DNA of 64,000 nucleotides from an uncultured Trueperaceae bacterium (GTDB lineage: Bacteria; Deinococcota; Deinococci; Deinococcales; Trueperaceae). Under the pieces are notes generated by a model. It made no database searches. It saw only the letters and a program-made list of their open reading frames with translations, and was not told where the DNA came from. The stretch spans positions 214,547 to 278,546 of the forward strand of contig CALMXZ010000008.1 in NCBI GenBank assembly GCA_937873495.1, written 5' to 3'. The position numbers and the translations under genes are program-made. Below are positions 45,328 through 53,745 of the stretch, one piece after another (position 1 is the first letter of the stretch; each line of letters starts with the position of its first letter).

Positions 45328-46857
45328 CGCTCCCACGGCGTCGGCGTCGGCGCCCGCAGCAGGGCGCGCCGACGCGCCAACACCGTGCCACTTGCGCCCG
45401 AACGCCGTAGGGATCGACTCCGTGTGCAAGCGCGACCCGATCAGGTAGACGTGGTCGCCGCTCATGAACACCGTGCTGCCGCGCGGAGTCACCATCTGCT
45501 TGCCCCGCAGCACCGCGGCTATCACGACCGCGGGCGGCAACGAGAGCTCGTCTATGCGCTTGCCGATGGCCCGGTTGTCCTCGCCGAGGTACACGTCGAC
45601 GACGGCGGCGCCCTCCGGGGCGTCGCCGCCGAGCTCGAGCCGGAGCCGGGCCGGTGGCGGCTCGTCCTTCGACAGGCCGAGCGCCTTCGCCAGGGGCGAG
45701 ATGGTGAAGCCTTGCAGCAACGTCCCGACGATCACGACGACGAACACGACGTTGAAGATGACGTCGGCGCCCGGCACGCGCTGCAGGAGCGGCACCATGG
45801 CGAGGATGATGGGGACGGCGCCCTTGAGGCCGGCCCAGGTGATCAGGGACTGCTCGCGGAGCGTGAAGGCCATCCGGCCGCGCGTGACGAGACGCACGAG
45901 CCATAGCGAGATGCCGACGGCCAGCGGCCGAGCTACGAGCATGCACGACGCCGTGATGAGCAGGGCGACGCCGATGATGGACGGCAGCTGCTCCGGGTTG
46001 ACGAGCAGGCCCATCAAGAGGAACATGACGAGCTGCGCGCCCCACGCGGCGCCGTCCATGAAGTTGACGATGGCGAGCCTGTGCGAGAGGCGGTTGTGGC
46101 TCAGGATGAGCCCTACCAGGTAGATGGCCAGGTAACCGTTGCCGTGCAGTAGGTCGGTGAGCGCGAACGCGAGGAGCGCGCCGGACAACGCCAGCATGGG
46201 GTACAGGCCGATGTTGCCGAGCGCGGCCTTGTTGATCAACTGTTTGAGGAGCCAGCCGAACGCTAGGCCTAGCGCGGCTCCGATCGCGAGCTCAAGGACG
46301 ATGTCGCCGGCCAGGACGAGGTAGTTGACGGCACCCTCGCGCGTGACGGCGTCGGCGAGCGAGTACGTGAGGAGCACGGCCGCGGGGTCGTTGGTGCCAG
46401 ACTCGGTCTCGAGCGTGCCGCGTAGCCGTTTCGGGATGCCGCGCCCCTTGAGCATGGAGAACGTGGCGGCCGCGTCCGTGCTGGACACGACGGCGCCGAG
46501 CAGCATGCTGGTCAGGAGGTCGAGGCTGGTGAGGGCGTAGGCGCTCAGGCCGACGACCAGCATGGTGAGGACGGTCCCGACCGTCGCCAAGGCGGAGGCG
46601 GGCACTATGGCCGCCCTGAACAGCGTCATGCGCGTGTCGAGACCGCCGTAGAAGAGGATGAGGGCCAAGGCGACGGTCCCGACGTGATAACTCAACTCGA
46701 TGTCGTTGAACTGGATCCCGAGCGGGCCGCTCGAACCGGCGAACATGCCGATGCCGACGAACAAGACGAGCGCGGGCACCCCGAAGCGGTGCGCCAGTCG
46801 CGTGCTGAGGATAGCGACGACCGTCAGGGTCGCGGCGACCGCCATGGCGAGTTCCAC
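45247..46857 (-). CDS. CPA1 cation/proton antiporter with TrkA-C domain (NhaP2-like)
   Basis: The 536-aa protein has about 12 membrane helices with the CPA1 core (LYNPIF-type regions replaced by SSTDAAATFSMLKGRG and ESGTNDPAAVLLTYSLADAV), then a soluble TrkA-C/RCK-C domain near 400-490 (VVIAAVLRGKQMVTPRG, FMSGDHVYLIG). It resembles K+(Na+)/H+ antiporters of the NhaP2/CvrA group. The last ~40 residues are low complexity and overlap pxpBC. The GTG at 46857 is set by a TAGCAT box 7 nt upstream. Confidence 0.88.
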   Translation of the reverse strand: MELAMAVAATLTVVAILSTRLAHRFGVPALVLFVGIGMFAGSSGPLGIQFNDIELSYHVGTVALALILFYGGLDTRMTLFRAAIVPASALATVGTVLTMLVVGLSAYALTSLDLLTSMLLGAVVSSTDAAATFSMLKGRGIPKRLRGTLETESGTNDPAAVLLTYSLADAVTREGAVNYLVLAGDIVLELAIGAALGLAFGWLLKQLINKAALGNIGLYPMLALSGALLAFALTDLLHGNGYLAIYLVGLILSHNRLSHRLAIVNFMDGAAWGAQLVMFLLMGLLVNPEQLPSIIGVALLITASCMLVARPLAVGISLWLVRLVTRGRMAFTLREQSLITWAGLKGAVPIILAMVPLLQRVPGADVIFNVVFVVVIVGTLLQGFTISPLAKALGLSKDEPPPARLRLELGGDAPEGAAVVDVYLGEDNRAIGKRIDELSLPPAVVIAAVLRGKQMVTPRGSTVFMSGDHVYLIGSRLHTESIPTAFGRKWHGVGASARPAAGADADAVGALLGMGGPPPGVSGGSEGHDGPGPSLG

Positions 46858-46864
46858 GCGACAC

Positions 46865-46870
46865 ATGCTA
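46865..46870 (-). promoter_or_regulatory. -10 box TAGCAT for antiporter gene, leaderless
   Basis: TAGCAT on the minus strand is followed by 7 nt and the GTG at 46857. Confidence 0.55.
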
Positions 46871-46981
46871 AACCCGCACCGGGCAGGCACTGGGCCGGAA
46901 CCGCCGGACGGACGTCGACGCCACCGCTAGGGGCAACACTCCGGCACCGCGAACGAGACGTCCCCTTCCCACCCGAGGCCC

Positions 46982-46987
46982 TAGACT
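46982..46987 (+). promoter_or_regulatory. -10 box TAGACT for mgsA, leaderless
   Basis: TAGACT is followed by 6 nt and the ATG at 46994. Confidence 0.6.
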
Positions 46988-46993
46988 TAGGCC

Positions 46994-47437
46994 ATGAAGT
47001 CCGTGGCACTCATCGCGCACGACCAGAAGAAGACGGAGCTCGCGGAGTTCGTGGCGGAGCACGCCAAGACCCTCGGACGCTTCCCGCTGATCGCCACCGG
47101 CACGACGGGCAGGGTCTTGACGGAACGGACGGGCCTCACCATCGAGCGCCTCGCTTCCGGTCCGCTCGGCGGCGACCTCCAGGTCGGCGCCCGTATCGCC
47201 CAGGACCAGGTGCTCGCCGTCGTCTTCTTCCGCGACCCGCTCACGGCCCAGCCGCACGAGCCGGACATCTCGGCCCTCCTGCGCATCTGCGACGTGCACC
47301 GCGTCGCCCTGGCGACGAACTCGGCGACCGCGGAGGCCGTGTTGGCCTGGCTGGCCGACCTCTTGGCGGACGAGGAGCTGCTAGCCTCGTACGCGCGCGG
47401 CGGGAACGCCGTGCCGGACGGAGCGACGAGGCCATGA
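46994..47437 (+). CDS. mgsA: Methylglyoxal synthase
   Basis: The 147-aa protein converts dihydroxyacetone phosphate to methylglyoxal and phosphate. It has ALIAHDQKKTELAEF at the start, the phosphate-binding IATGTTGRVLTERTGL, SGPLGGDLQVGARIA with a catalytic Asp, and VVFFRDPLTAQPHEPDISAL. Length is typical. The stop overlaps the ATG of the next small gene (ATGA). Confidence 0.95.
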   Translation: MKSVALIAHDQKKTELAEFVAEHAKTLGRFPLIATGTTGRVLTERTGLTIERLASGPLGGDLQVGARIAQDQVLAVVFFRDPLTAQPHEPDISALLRICDVHRVALATNSATAEAVLAWLADLLADEELLASYARGGNAVPDGATRP

Positions 47438-47685
47438 ACAAGGAGCTCATCGAACGCTTCCTCAAGGAGATGCGCGACAAGCACTCCGAGCAGATCGACG
47501 CCGTCGCGTTGCCGGACGGCACGGCGGAGTTCATCGCGGACGTGGTTGCGGCTCGCGACAGCGACACCGTCGAGTTCATGGTCAAGCTGTCGTACCTCAT
47601 GGGCTTGCAGACCGGCTTCGCGGCAGCGGTGTCCGGCGCGTCAGGACCCGGCCCCGAACCGGGCCGCGGGCCGCTGCAAGCGTGA
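47434..47685 (+). CDS. Small hypothetical protein coupled to mgsA
   Basis: The 83-aa product starts MNKELIERFLKEMRDKHSEQ and contains TAEFIADVVAARDSDTVEFM and KLSYLMGLQTGFAAAV. It is helical, with a disordered Gly/Pro tail. No family was recognised. The ATGA overlap with mgsA and the consistent codon pattern support it as a real gene. Confidence 0.6.
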   Translation: MNKELIERFLKEMRDKHSEQIDAVALPDGTAEFIADVVAARDSDTVEFMVKLSYLMGLQTGFAAAVSGASGPGPEPGRGPLQA

Positions 47686-47764
47686 CGGGCACGACCGGCA
47701 GGATCGAGAGCAGGGCGGCGACCGGCCCTTGGCCGAGCCGACACGCCGGAAGAGAGGCGCGAGC

Positions 47765-48262
47765 ATGGGCTTGAACCGCGAGGAGTTCCTCGACAACTTC
47801 GAGTTCGTCTTCTCCGAGTTCTTCGAGGGCCCGCCGGCCGGCGCAGGCGGCACCGTGGCGCTCGACCGCACGGGGAGCTGGCGCCACACCTTGGAGCAGC
47901 TGAGCGCCGCCGAGGCCTCGAGGCCGGCCTTCCCGGGCGCGACGACGGTAGCGGCGCAGGTCGCCCACACGACGTACTACCTCACCAACTCGGTCCGCTA
48001 CATCGTGCCGGACGGCGACAAGACGACGCCAGGCGACTGGTCGGGCAGCTGGGTGAAGAGCGTGGTGACCGAGAGCGAGTGGCGAGCGAGCATCGCGGCG
48101 CTGTTCGCGGCGTACGAGCAGATCAAGGACACGGTGAGAGGCCTCGAGAGCTGGGACGGCGACAGCACCGGCCTGGCCTTCGGCGTCCTCGCCCACAGCG
48201 CGTACCACCTCGGCGCCGTCAGGCAGCTCGTCAAGGCGCTCAAAGCCGCGGCGGCCGGTTGA
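47765..48262 (+). CDS. DinB-like four-helix protein
   Basis: The 165-aa protein starts LNREEFLDNFEFVFSEFFEG. Histidines lie in VAAQVAHTTYYLTNSVRY and LAHSAYHLGAVRQLVKAL, the placing of the DinB-like metal site. It is distantly related to the protein at 2374-2889. Function is unknown. The start has AGAGGCGAG upstream. Confidence 0.72.
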   Translation: MGLNREEFLDNFEFVFSEFFEGPPAGAGGTVALDRTGSWRHTLEQLSAAEASRPAFPGATTVAAQVAHTTYYLTNSVRYIVPDGDKTTPGDWSGSWVKSVVTESEWRASIAALFAAYEQIKDTVRGLESWDGDSTGLAFGVLAHSAYHLGAVRQLVKALKAAAAG

Positions 48263-48334
48263 GGAACTGCTCGCTTGGCGCGGGCGCGGGTAGGCCTGCT
48301 TAGGACCGGCGCGTTTCGCGCCGCTACCCGACCC

Positions 48335-48760
48335 TCAGCCGGCAACGCCCTCGCCGACGAGCTCCACCTCGCACACGATCTCGGCCCTCAGGCTCAGGCC
48401 GACGGAGCAGTACTTGTCGGTGGCGAGCTGCACGAAGCGCTCGGCGGTGGCAAGGTCGAGGCCGGGCACGTCGAGAACGTGCTTGGCGACGATGCGCTCG
48501 AACGGCGCAGGCACGGCGTCGGGGCGCTCGCCCACCAGCTCGATGCGGTACGCGGTGATGGGCAGCTTGCGCTTGCCGAGCATGACGACGACGTCCATGG
48601 CGGCGCAGGCGGCCGTCGCGTTGAGCAGGAGCTGCATGGGGCTCATGCCCGTACGAGCGTGCTTCTCGTTGTCGATCATCACGCGCTGGCCTTCGGGCGT
48701 CTCGCCGACGAAGCGCAGGCCTACGAGGTGGTGGACGGTGCTGGTAAGGGTCTTCGGCAT
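48335..48760 (-). CDS. OsmC/Ohr family protein
   Basis: The 141-aa protein has the OsmC-like two-cysteine pattern: MSPMQLLLNATAACAAMDVV with the first Cys and ATDKYCSVGLSLRAE with the second. The group includes thiol peroxidases that remove organic hydroperoxides; this member resembles the YhfA-like branch, whose substrate is less certain. A GATACT box 6 nt before the ATG suggests a leaderless start. Confidence 0.85.
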   Translation of the reverse strand: MPKTLTSTVHHLVGLRFVGETPEGQRVMIDNEKHARTGMSPMQLLLNATAACAAMDVVVMLGKRKLPITAYRIELVGERPDAVPAPFERIVAKHVLDVPGLDLATAERFVQLATDKYCSVGLSLRAEIVCEVELVGEGVAG

Positions 48761-48766
48761 GACCCT

Positions 48767-48772
48767 AGTATC
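48767..48772 (-). promoter_or_regulatory. -10-like box GATACT for OsmC-family gene
   Basis: GATACT on the minus strand is followed by 6 nt and the ATG at 48760. It departs from TANNNT at the first base. Confidence 0.4.
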
Positions 48773-48860
48773 GGCTGCTTGGGTGCGCCATGCCAGGCTT
48801 CTCGCGACGGGAGGCGGGAACGACGCGCCTCGGGCCTCCCGCCACTCGGCGCCGGGGCGC

Positions 48861-48866
48861 TAAACT
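48861..48866 (+). promoter_or_regulatory. -10 box TAAACT for cyclo-ligase gene, leaderless
   Basis: TAAACT is followed by 8 nt and the ATG at 48875. Confidence 0.55.
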
Positions 48867-48874
48867 CGCGGGCG

Positions 48875-49501
48875 ATGAGCGCGACCGACGTGCCAGCGGC
48901 CAAGGCGAGCCTGCGCGACTGGGCGCGCGCGACGCGCGCCGAGCTCATGCGCTGCGAGGGCGCCGAGACGAGCGCGGCGGTGGTAGCGCTCGTGAGGGCG
49001 GCCGCGGCCTACCGCGCCGCCGGCACCGTGGCCTGCTACCGCGCGTTCGGCTCCGAACCGGACCTGGCCGCACTGGCGACCGACCCCGGCAAACGCTTCG
49101 TCTGGCCGCGCGCGCACCCAGGTCCGGCTGCGCGCCTCACCATGCACCTGGCCGACCCCCTCGACGACACCGCCTGGGAGCTCCACCGTTTCGGGCAACC
49201 CGAGCCCAAGGCCGGCGCGGCGGAGGTAGACCCCCGCGGCATCGACCTGATCCTGGTGCCTGGCCTCGCGTTCGACGGCTGCGGCTACCGTTTGGGCTAC
49301 GGCAAGGGCTACTACGACCGGCTGTTACCGCTGCTGCGGCCCGGCGCCGTGGTCGTCGGCGTAACGCTGGAGGCGCTCGTCGTGCCCGAACTCCCGCACG
49401 ACGAGCACGACTTCAGGATGAGTCACTTGGTGACGGAGAGCGGTTGGCGGACCGTCTCGGTCGGGGCCGCGGCCCCGACCACCTCGGACCAGCCGGGGTA
49501 A
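48875..49501 (+). CDS. 5-formyltetrahydrofolate cyclo-ligase
   Basis: The 208-aa protein converts 5-formyl-THF to 5,10-methenyl-THF using ATP. The signature is DLILVPGLAFDGCGYRLGYG followed by KGYYDRLLPLL, with an N-terminal KASLRDWARATRAEL and KRFVWPR. The start is set by a -10 box 8 nt upstream. Its last 79 bp overlap the 3' end of the convergent PfkB kinase gene. Confidence 0.92.
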   Translation: MSATDVPAAKASLRDWARATRAELMRCEGAETSAAVVALVRAAAAYRAAGTVACYRAFGSEPDLAALATDPGKRFVWPRAHPGPAARLTMHLADPLDDTAWELHRFGQPEPKAGAAEVDPRGIDLILVPGLAFDGCGYRLGYGKGYYDRLLPLLRPGAVVVGVTLEALVVPELPHDEHDFRMSHLVTESGWRTVSVGAAAPTTSDQPG

Positions 49502-50472
49502 CGCCGCGGCTGGCTGCCGATGGCGAGTGCAGAAGCGTTCACGGCCGGCGCCAAGGCCTCCGCCCAGCTCATGCCGTTCGCGAGGCCGGCCAGCAGCCCG
49601 GCGTTGAAGGTATCGCCGGCGCCGACCGTGTCCTGCACGCACACGGCCGGCGCTGGATGGACCGCGCGCCCATCGGCCCCCGCCAGCAGCGCGCCGGCGG
49701 CACCACACTTCATCACGACGCGCTCCGCACCTAGCGCCAGCAACGCCGAGGCGGCCGCCTCGGCGACGTCCTCGTCAACGTCCTCGGCAGCGGCGCCGTC
49801 GCGCCCACCCGTCACGCCGACGGCCTCCTCACGGTTGGGCAGGAAAGCGCTGACGTGCGGCAGCAGTGCGGCCACCTCGGCACGGACGGCCGGGGTCCAG
49901 CCCTCGTCAGGCCAGCCGGTGTCGATCATGGTGAGCATGCCGCGCTGGCGCGCGCGGTGCAGGAGGCTCGGGGCCTTCGCGCGCAGCTCCGGCAGGAGGA
50001 AGTAGCCGCAGAGCAGCAGGAGATCGCCCGGCCGCGCCGCATCGAGGGCCGCCGCGATCCGCTCCTCCGGCAAGGCGACGAGGTGGCCGAGGTAGGAGAC
50101 GAACGTCCGCTGCCCGTCAGGGTGGGTGAGGCCGACCGTGAGCGCGGTCGGGTGCGGCACGCGCGTCAGCCGCGCGGCGCCGGTCATGGCGCCCTCGAGC
50201 CACTCCCCCAGGAAGTCCTCCCCGACATGGGCGATGACGTCGGAGTCGACGCCCTCCCGTACCCCCATGGCGGCCAGGGCCAACCCCGTGTTGCCGGCGG
50301 CCCCGCCAACGCGCCACTCGTAGCGGTCGATCACCACCTCGCTGCCCGGTACCGGCCACGGCGCGACGTCGCCCATGAGCACGTCGACGTTGGCGTTGCC
50401 GATGACCACGATGCGTGGCGAGCCGGGACCGCGCACCGACCCCCACGCTCCGGTGCTTGAAGCGTGGCTCAA
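49423..50472 (-). CDS. PfkB family carbohydrate kinase
   Basis: The 349-aa protein has the ribokinase-like fold: the N-terminal motif RVGGAAGNTGLALAAMG and the C-terminal signature QDTVGAGDTFNAGLLAGL with the catalytic Asp. A middle block LTMIDTGWPDEGWTPAVRAE is typical of sugar kinases of unknown specificity. The start is an unusual TTG at 50472 overlapping the permease stop (TTGA). It is the last gene of the seven-gene ROK operon and would phosphorylate the imported or processed sugar (inference). Confidence 0.88.
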   Translation of the reverse strand: MSHASSTGAWGSVRGPGSPRIVVIGNANVDVLMGDVAPWPVPGSEVVIDRYEWRVGGAAGNTGLALAAMGVREGVDSDVIAHVGEDFLGEWLEGAMTGAARLTRVPHPTALTVGLTHPDGQRTFVSYLGHLVALPEERIAAALDAARPGDLLLLCGYFLLPELRAKAPSLLHRARQRGMLTMIDTGWPDEGWTPAVRAEVAALLPHVSAFLPNREEAVGVTGGRDGAAAEDVDEDVAEAAASALLALGAERVVMKCGAAGALLAGADGRAVHPAPAVCVQDTVGAGDTFNAGLLAGLANGMSWAEALAPAVNASALAIGSQPRRYPGWSEVVGAAAPTETVRQPLSVTK

Positions 50473-51326
50473 CCCTTTACCCCCGTGAGCACGACTCCTT
50501 CGATGATCTGCCGCTGGAAGATGAAGAAGACCAGCAGGACGGGGATGATGGCGAGGGCGGCGGCCGCCATGATCAGGTTCCACTCCGTGCCCGCCTCGCC
50601 GGAGAAGAACGCGACGCCGACCGGGATCGTGCGCATGGACGGCGACTTCGCCACGATGAGGGGCCACAGATAGGCGTTCCAGTTCCCCACGAAGTTGAAG
50701 ATGCCGAGGGCGGCGAGCCCCGGCCCGACGAGCGGTAGCCCGACCCGCCAGAAGAGCCCGAACTCGCTCACGCCGTCGACGCGGCCCGCGTCGAACAGGT
50801 CGCGAGGCAACGACTCGAAGAACTGGCGCATGAGGAACACGCCGAAGGCCGGGATGAGGCCCGGGAACGCGATGCCCCAGAACGTGTTCACCCAGCCGTA
50901 CTCGGTGGACATGACGTACCAGGGGATCACGAGCATCTCGGTCGGGATCATCAGGGTGCTCAGGATCAGGATGAAGATGAGGTTGCGCCCTGGGAAGCGC
51001 AAGCGCGTGAGCGTGTAACCGACCAGCGACGCGAAGAAGAGCACCGAGACGGTCGAGATGCCGGCGACGATGAGGCTGTTGAGGAACCAGCGGGGGAACT
51101 GCGTCCTCAGGAGCACGTCCTGGAAGTTGACGAGCGTCCAGACCTGCGGCCAGAAGTTGAAGCGGAAGATCTCCTTGAGCGGCTTGAACGCCGACAGGAC
51201 CATCCACAGGAAGGGGAACGCCATGACGACGCTGCCGACGGCCAGGAGGACGTAGGCGACCAGACGACCGAAGTCGAAGCGGAACCGGCGCCGAGCGCCC
51301 TGAGCGCGTTGAGTCTGGGAGGCCAT
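50469..51326 (-). CDS. Carbohydrate ABC transporter permease (MalG-like)
   Basis: The 285-aa protein has six membrane helices and the EAA loop PRDLFDAGRVDGVSEFGLFW. The N-terminus MASQTQRAQGARRRFRFDFG is cytoplasmic and basic. The ATG at 51326 shares one base with the upstream permease stop (TGATG). It has normal CUT1 length, unlike the enlarged permeases of the other sugar operon. Confidence 0.93.
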   Translation of the reverse strand: MASQTQRAQGARRRFRFDFGRLVAYVLLAVGSVVMAFPFLWMVLSAFKPLKEIFRFNFWPQVWTLVNFQDVLLRTQFPRWFLNSLIVAGISTVSVLFFASLVGYTLTRLRFPGRNLIFILILSTLMIPTEMLVIPWYVMSTEYGWVNTFWGIAFPGLIPAFGVFLMRQFFESLPRDLFDAGRVDGVSEFGLFWRVGLPLVGPGLAALGIFNFVGNWNAYLWPLIVAKSPSMRTIPVGVAFFSGEAGTEWNLIMAAAALAIIPVLLVFFIFQRQIIEGVVLTGVKG

Positions 51327-52294
51327 CAGTACTCGACCTTCCTTTGGGTGACCTTGAGCTGAACGAGGGTGATGACGAGGATGATGGCGAACAGGAGGAC
51401 CGTGACGGCGGCGGCGTAGCCGATGCGGAACTTCTGGAACGCCTGCTCGTACATGTAGAGGGCGATCGTGAGGGTGCTGCCGAGCGGTCCGCCCTGGTCG
51501 GTGAAGTTGATGTTCTGGACCTGGTCGAACATCTGCAGCGTGGAGATGGTGGAGATGATCAGCGAGAAGACGATGACCGGGTTGAGCAGCGGGAAGGTGA
51601 TGTGCCAGAACCGCTGCCAGCCGTTGGCGCCGTCGATGGAGGCGGCCTCCTGCATGGGGCGCGGGATGCCCTGCAGGCCCGCCAGGAAGATGACGACCTG
51701 GAAACCGAGCTGTTGCCAGATGACGACGGCCGCCACGGCGATGAGCGCCTGTTTCGGGCTCGTGAGGAACGGCTGCGGGTCGATGGCCAGCCACGGCAGC
51801 CCGAGGTTGGTGACGAAGTCACTCCAGTCGGACAGGAACTTGTTGAAGATGCCGAAGTTGACCGAATACATCCAGCCCCACACCCAAGCGACCGCTGCCG
51901 CCGGCGTGACGTAGGGGGCGAAGTAGATAGCGCGGAAGAGGCCCTTGAACCACGTGATGGAGTTGAGCAGGACGGCGCTGATCATGCCGATGCTGACCTG
52001 CCCGAAGACCACGAGGAGGAAGTAGTAGAGCATGTTCCTCAGGGCCTTGAAGAGATCGCCCTTGGCGGCGAAGTTGGCGTACATCTCGCGGTAGTACTGC
52101 AGGCCGATGAAGTTACGCTGCTCCGGGTCGACGTGCCACGTGAAGAAAGAGAGCTTCAAAGATTGAACGGCCGGCCACAACCTGAAGAACAGGAAGAAGG
52201 CCAGGGGGACGAGTAGGAACGCGTAAGCCCAGAGAGCCTCTCGCGTGGTGAGCGAGAGCCTCCGGCGACGCGGCGCCCCGTGTGAACTCCTCAT
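51326..52294 (-). CDS. Carbohydrate ABC transporter permease (MalF-like)
   Basis: The 322-aa inner-membrane protein has the CUT1 layout with the EAA loop RPMQEAASIDGANGWQRFWH and the final STLQMFDQVQNINFTDQGGP block. The start has AAGGAGGAG upstream. It pairs with the permease at 50469-51326 and the binding protein at 52498-53745. No ATPase gene is present in the operon. Confidence 0.93.
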   Translation of the reverse strand: MRSSHGAPRRRRLSLTTREALWAYAFLLVPLAFFLFFRLWPAVQSLKLSFFTWHVDPEQRNFIGLQYYREMYANFAAKGDLFKALRNMLYYFLLVVFGQVSIGMISAVLLNSITWFKGLFRAIYFAPYVTPAAAVAWVWGWMYSVNFGIFNKFLSDWSDFVTNLGLPWLAIDPQPFLTSPKQALIAVAAVVIWQQLGFQVVIFLAGLQGIPRPMQEAASIDGANGWQRFWHITFPLLNPVIVFSLIISTISTLQMFDQVQNINFTDQGGPLGSTLTIALYMYEQAFQKFRIGYAAAVTVLLFAIILVITLVQLKVTQRKVEY

Positions 52295-52449
52295 GGCTCC
52301 TCCTTAAGCCGGTTCGAGCGCTTGCCTCGCCACGGTCGGTCTCGCCGGCGACGGTCGAGCGGCCCGCATGAAGATAGCGATTGGCATGAGTGTACAGGTC
52401 GGTCGCGAACTGGCCGACCCGAAGTGACCTGGCTGGTGCGCTTGGGAGT

Positions 52450-52490
52450 GGGCGGGCCCGGACCGACCCGAAGGTCGGCCGGACCCGCCC
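52450..52490 (-). terminator. Stem-loop between binding-protein and permease genes (second ABC operon)
   Basis: Arms 52450-52467 and 52474-52490 pair along about 17 bp with one G-U pair and one bulge and a 6-nt loop. It lies 8 bp after the binding-protein stop. Like the hairpin at 38248 it probably tunes binding protein versus permease levels. Confidence 0.65.
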
Positions 52491-52497
52491 CGGTCTC

Positions 52498-53745
52498 TTA
52501 GCGGTTGGCGTCGAGCAGGAGCTGCTCTTCGGCGGCGGCGGCCTTGAGGGCGTCCGCCGGCGAGGTGCCCTGGAGGACGACCTCGTTGATGGCGTCGACC
52601 ATGGTGTCGCGCTGGCCGGTCTCGTCGACGAACACGGTCGCGTGAGCGTAGTCGAGGGCGCGCACGAACGGGCCGTAGACGGGGTCGGCGGCGAGGGCCG
52701 GGTCGGAGATGAGGCTGCGGCTGGCGGGCAGCTCACCGACGACGTCGAGCCACAGCTTCATGGCCTCGTCGCTCGTGACGAACTGGAGGAACTTGGCGGC
52801 GGCCTCGAGCTTGGCCGGGTCCTTGGCGGCGTTCGGCGTGAGGGCGTTCATGAAGAACGAGCCGAAGTTCGACTGGATGCCGTTCTCGGCGCGCACGGGC
52901 AGTTCGGTGACGCCCCAGTTGAAACCGACCTTCTTGACGTCGCCGATGGCGAAGGAGCCGTCGACGATCATGGCGATGTTCTCGAGCTGGCGGAAGCCGT
53001 CGCGGTAGCCGTTGTTGCCGGGCACGAACTCGGGCACGGTGAAGCCGTACTTCGTCACCCAGTCGGTGTAGAAGGTGAGGGCGTCGATGCCGGCCTGGTC
53101 GGCGTACGTGACGGTGCTGTAGTCGTCGGAGTACGGCGCGCCGCCGAACTGCCTGACGAGGACCTCGCGCACGAGGTGGTGGTCCTGGCCGGTCGGCGCG
53201 AAGCCGTAGCCGACCTGGACGAAGCGGTTGCCCTGCTTGACCGTGAGGGCCTGGGCGATCTCGACGAACTCTTCCCACGTGGCGGGCGGAGCGTCGTAGC
53301 CGGCGGCGGCGAGCATGTCGGCGTTGTAGAAGAGCGCGAGGCTACGGACCGCGGTGGGCAGGCCGTACCACGTGCCGTCGACCTTGGCGGCCTGGACGAG
53401 CGGCGCGAAGTTGGCGTCGAGCTCGGCGGCGTCGAAGTACTGCTCGGGGAGCGGGATGACGTAGCCGGCACGCTGCCAGGTCGGGAGCCAGCCGTAGAAG
53501 AGCTGGGCCACGTCGGCGCCCTGGCCGGCGGGGAGGGAGGCGGCGACCTGCTGCTGGTAGCCGTCATACGGGAAGGTCTCCTGCACGACCTTGATGCCGG
53601 GGTTGGCGGCTTCGAACTGGGCGATGAGCTGGTTCATCGCGTCGACACGGGTGGCGAAGTCGTACTGCCAGTAGGTGATGGTGGTCTGGGCAGCACCGAT
53701 GCTGACCCCCACCATCACGGCCAATAGGATTAGGAAACGCTTCAT
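52498..53745 (-). CDS. Extracellular sugar-binding protein (CUT1 type)
   Basis: The 415-aa protein has a Sec signal (KRFLILLAVMVGVSIGAAQT, no lipobox) and the family-1 binding-protein pattern: YWQYDFATRVDAMNQLIAQF at the mature start, DVAQLFYGWLPTWQRAG, and YGLPTAVRSLALFYNADMLA. Its ATG overlaps the stop of the lyase gene (ATGA). Tight coupling between a binding protein and catabolic enzymes suggests that the ligand is the pathway substrate. Confidence 0.93.
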   Translation of the reverse strand: MKRFLILLAVMVGVSIGAAQTTITYWQYDFATRVDAMNQLIAQFEAANPGIKVVQETFPYDGYQQQVAASLPAGQGADVAQLFYGWLPTWQRAGYVIPLPEQYFDAAELDANFAPLVQAAKVDGTWYGLPTAVRSLALFYNADMLAAAGYDAPPATWEEFVEIAQALTVKQGNRFVQVGYGFAPTGQDHHLVREVLVRQFGGAPYSDDYSTVTYADQAGIDALTFYTDWVTKYGFTVPEFVPGNNGYRDGFRQLENIAMIVDGSFAIGDVKKVGFNWGVTELPVRAENGIQSNFGSFFMNALTPNAAKDPAKLEAAAKFLQFVTSDEAMKLWLDVVGELPASRSLISDPALAADPVYGPFVRALDYAHATVFVDETGQRDTMVDAINEVVLQGTSPADALKAAAAEEQLLLDANR

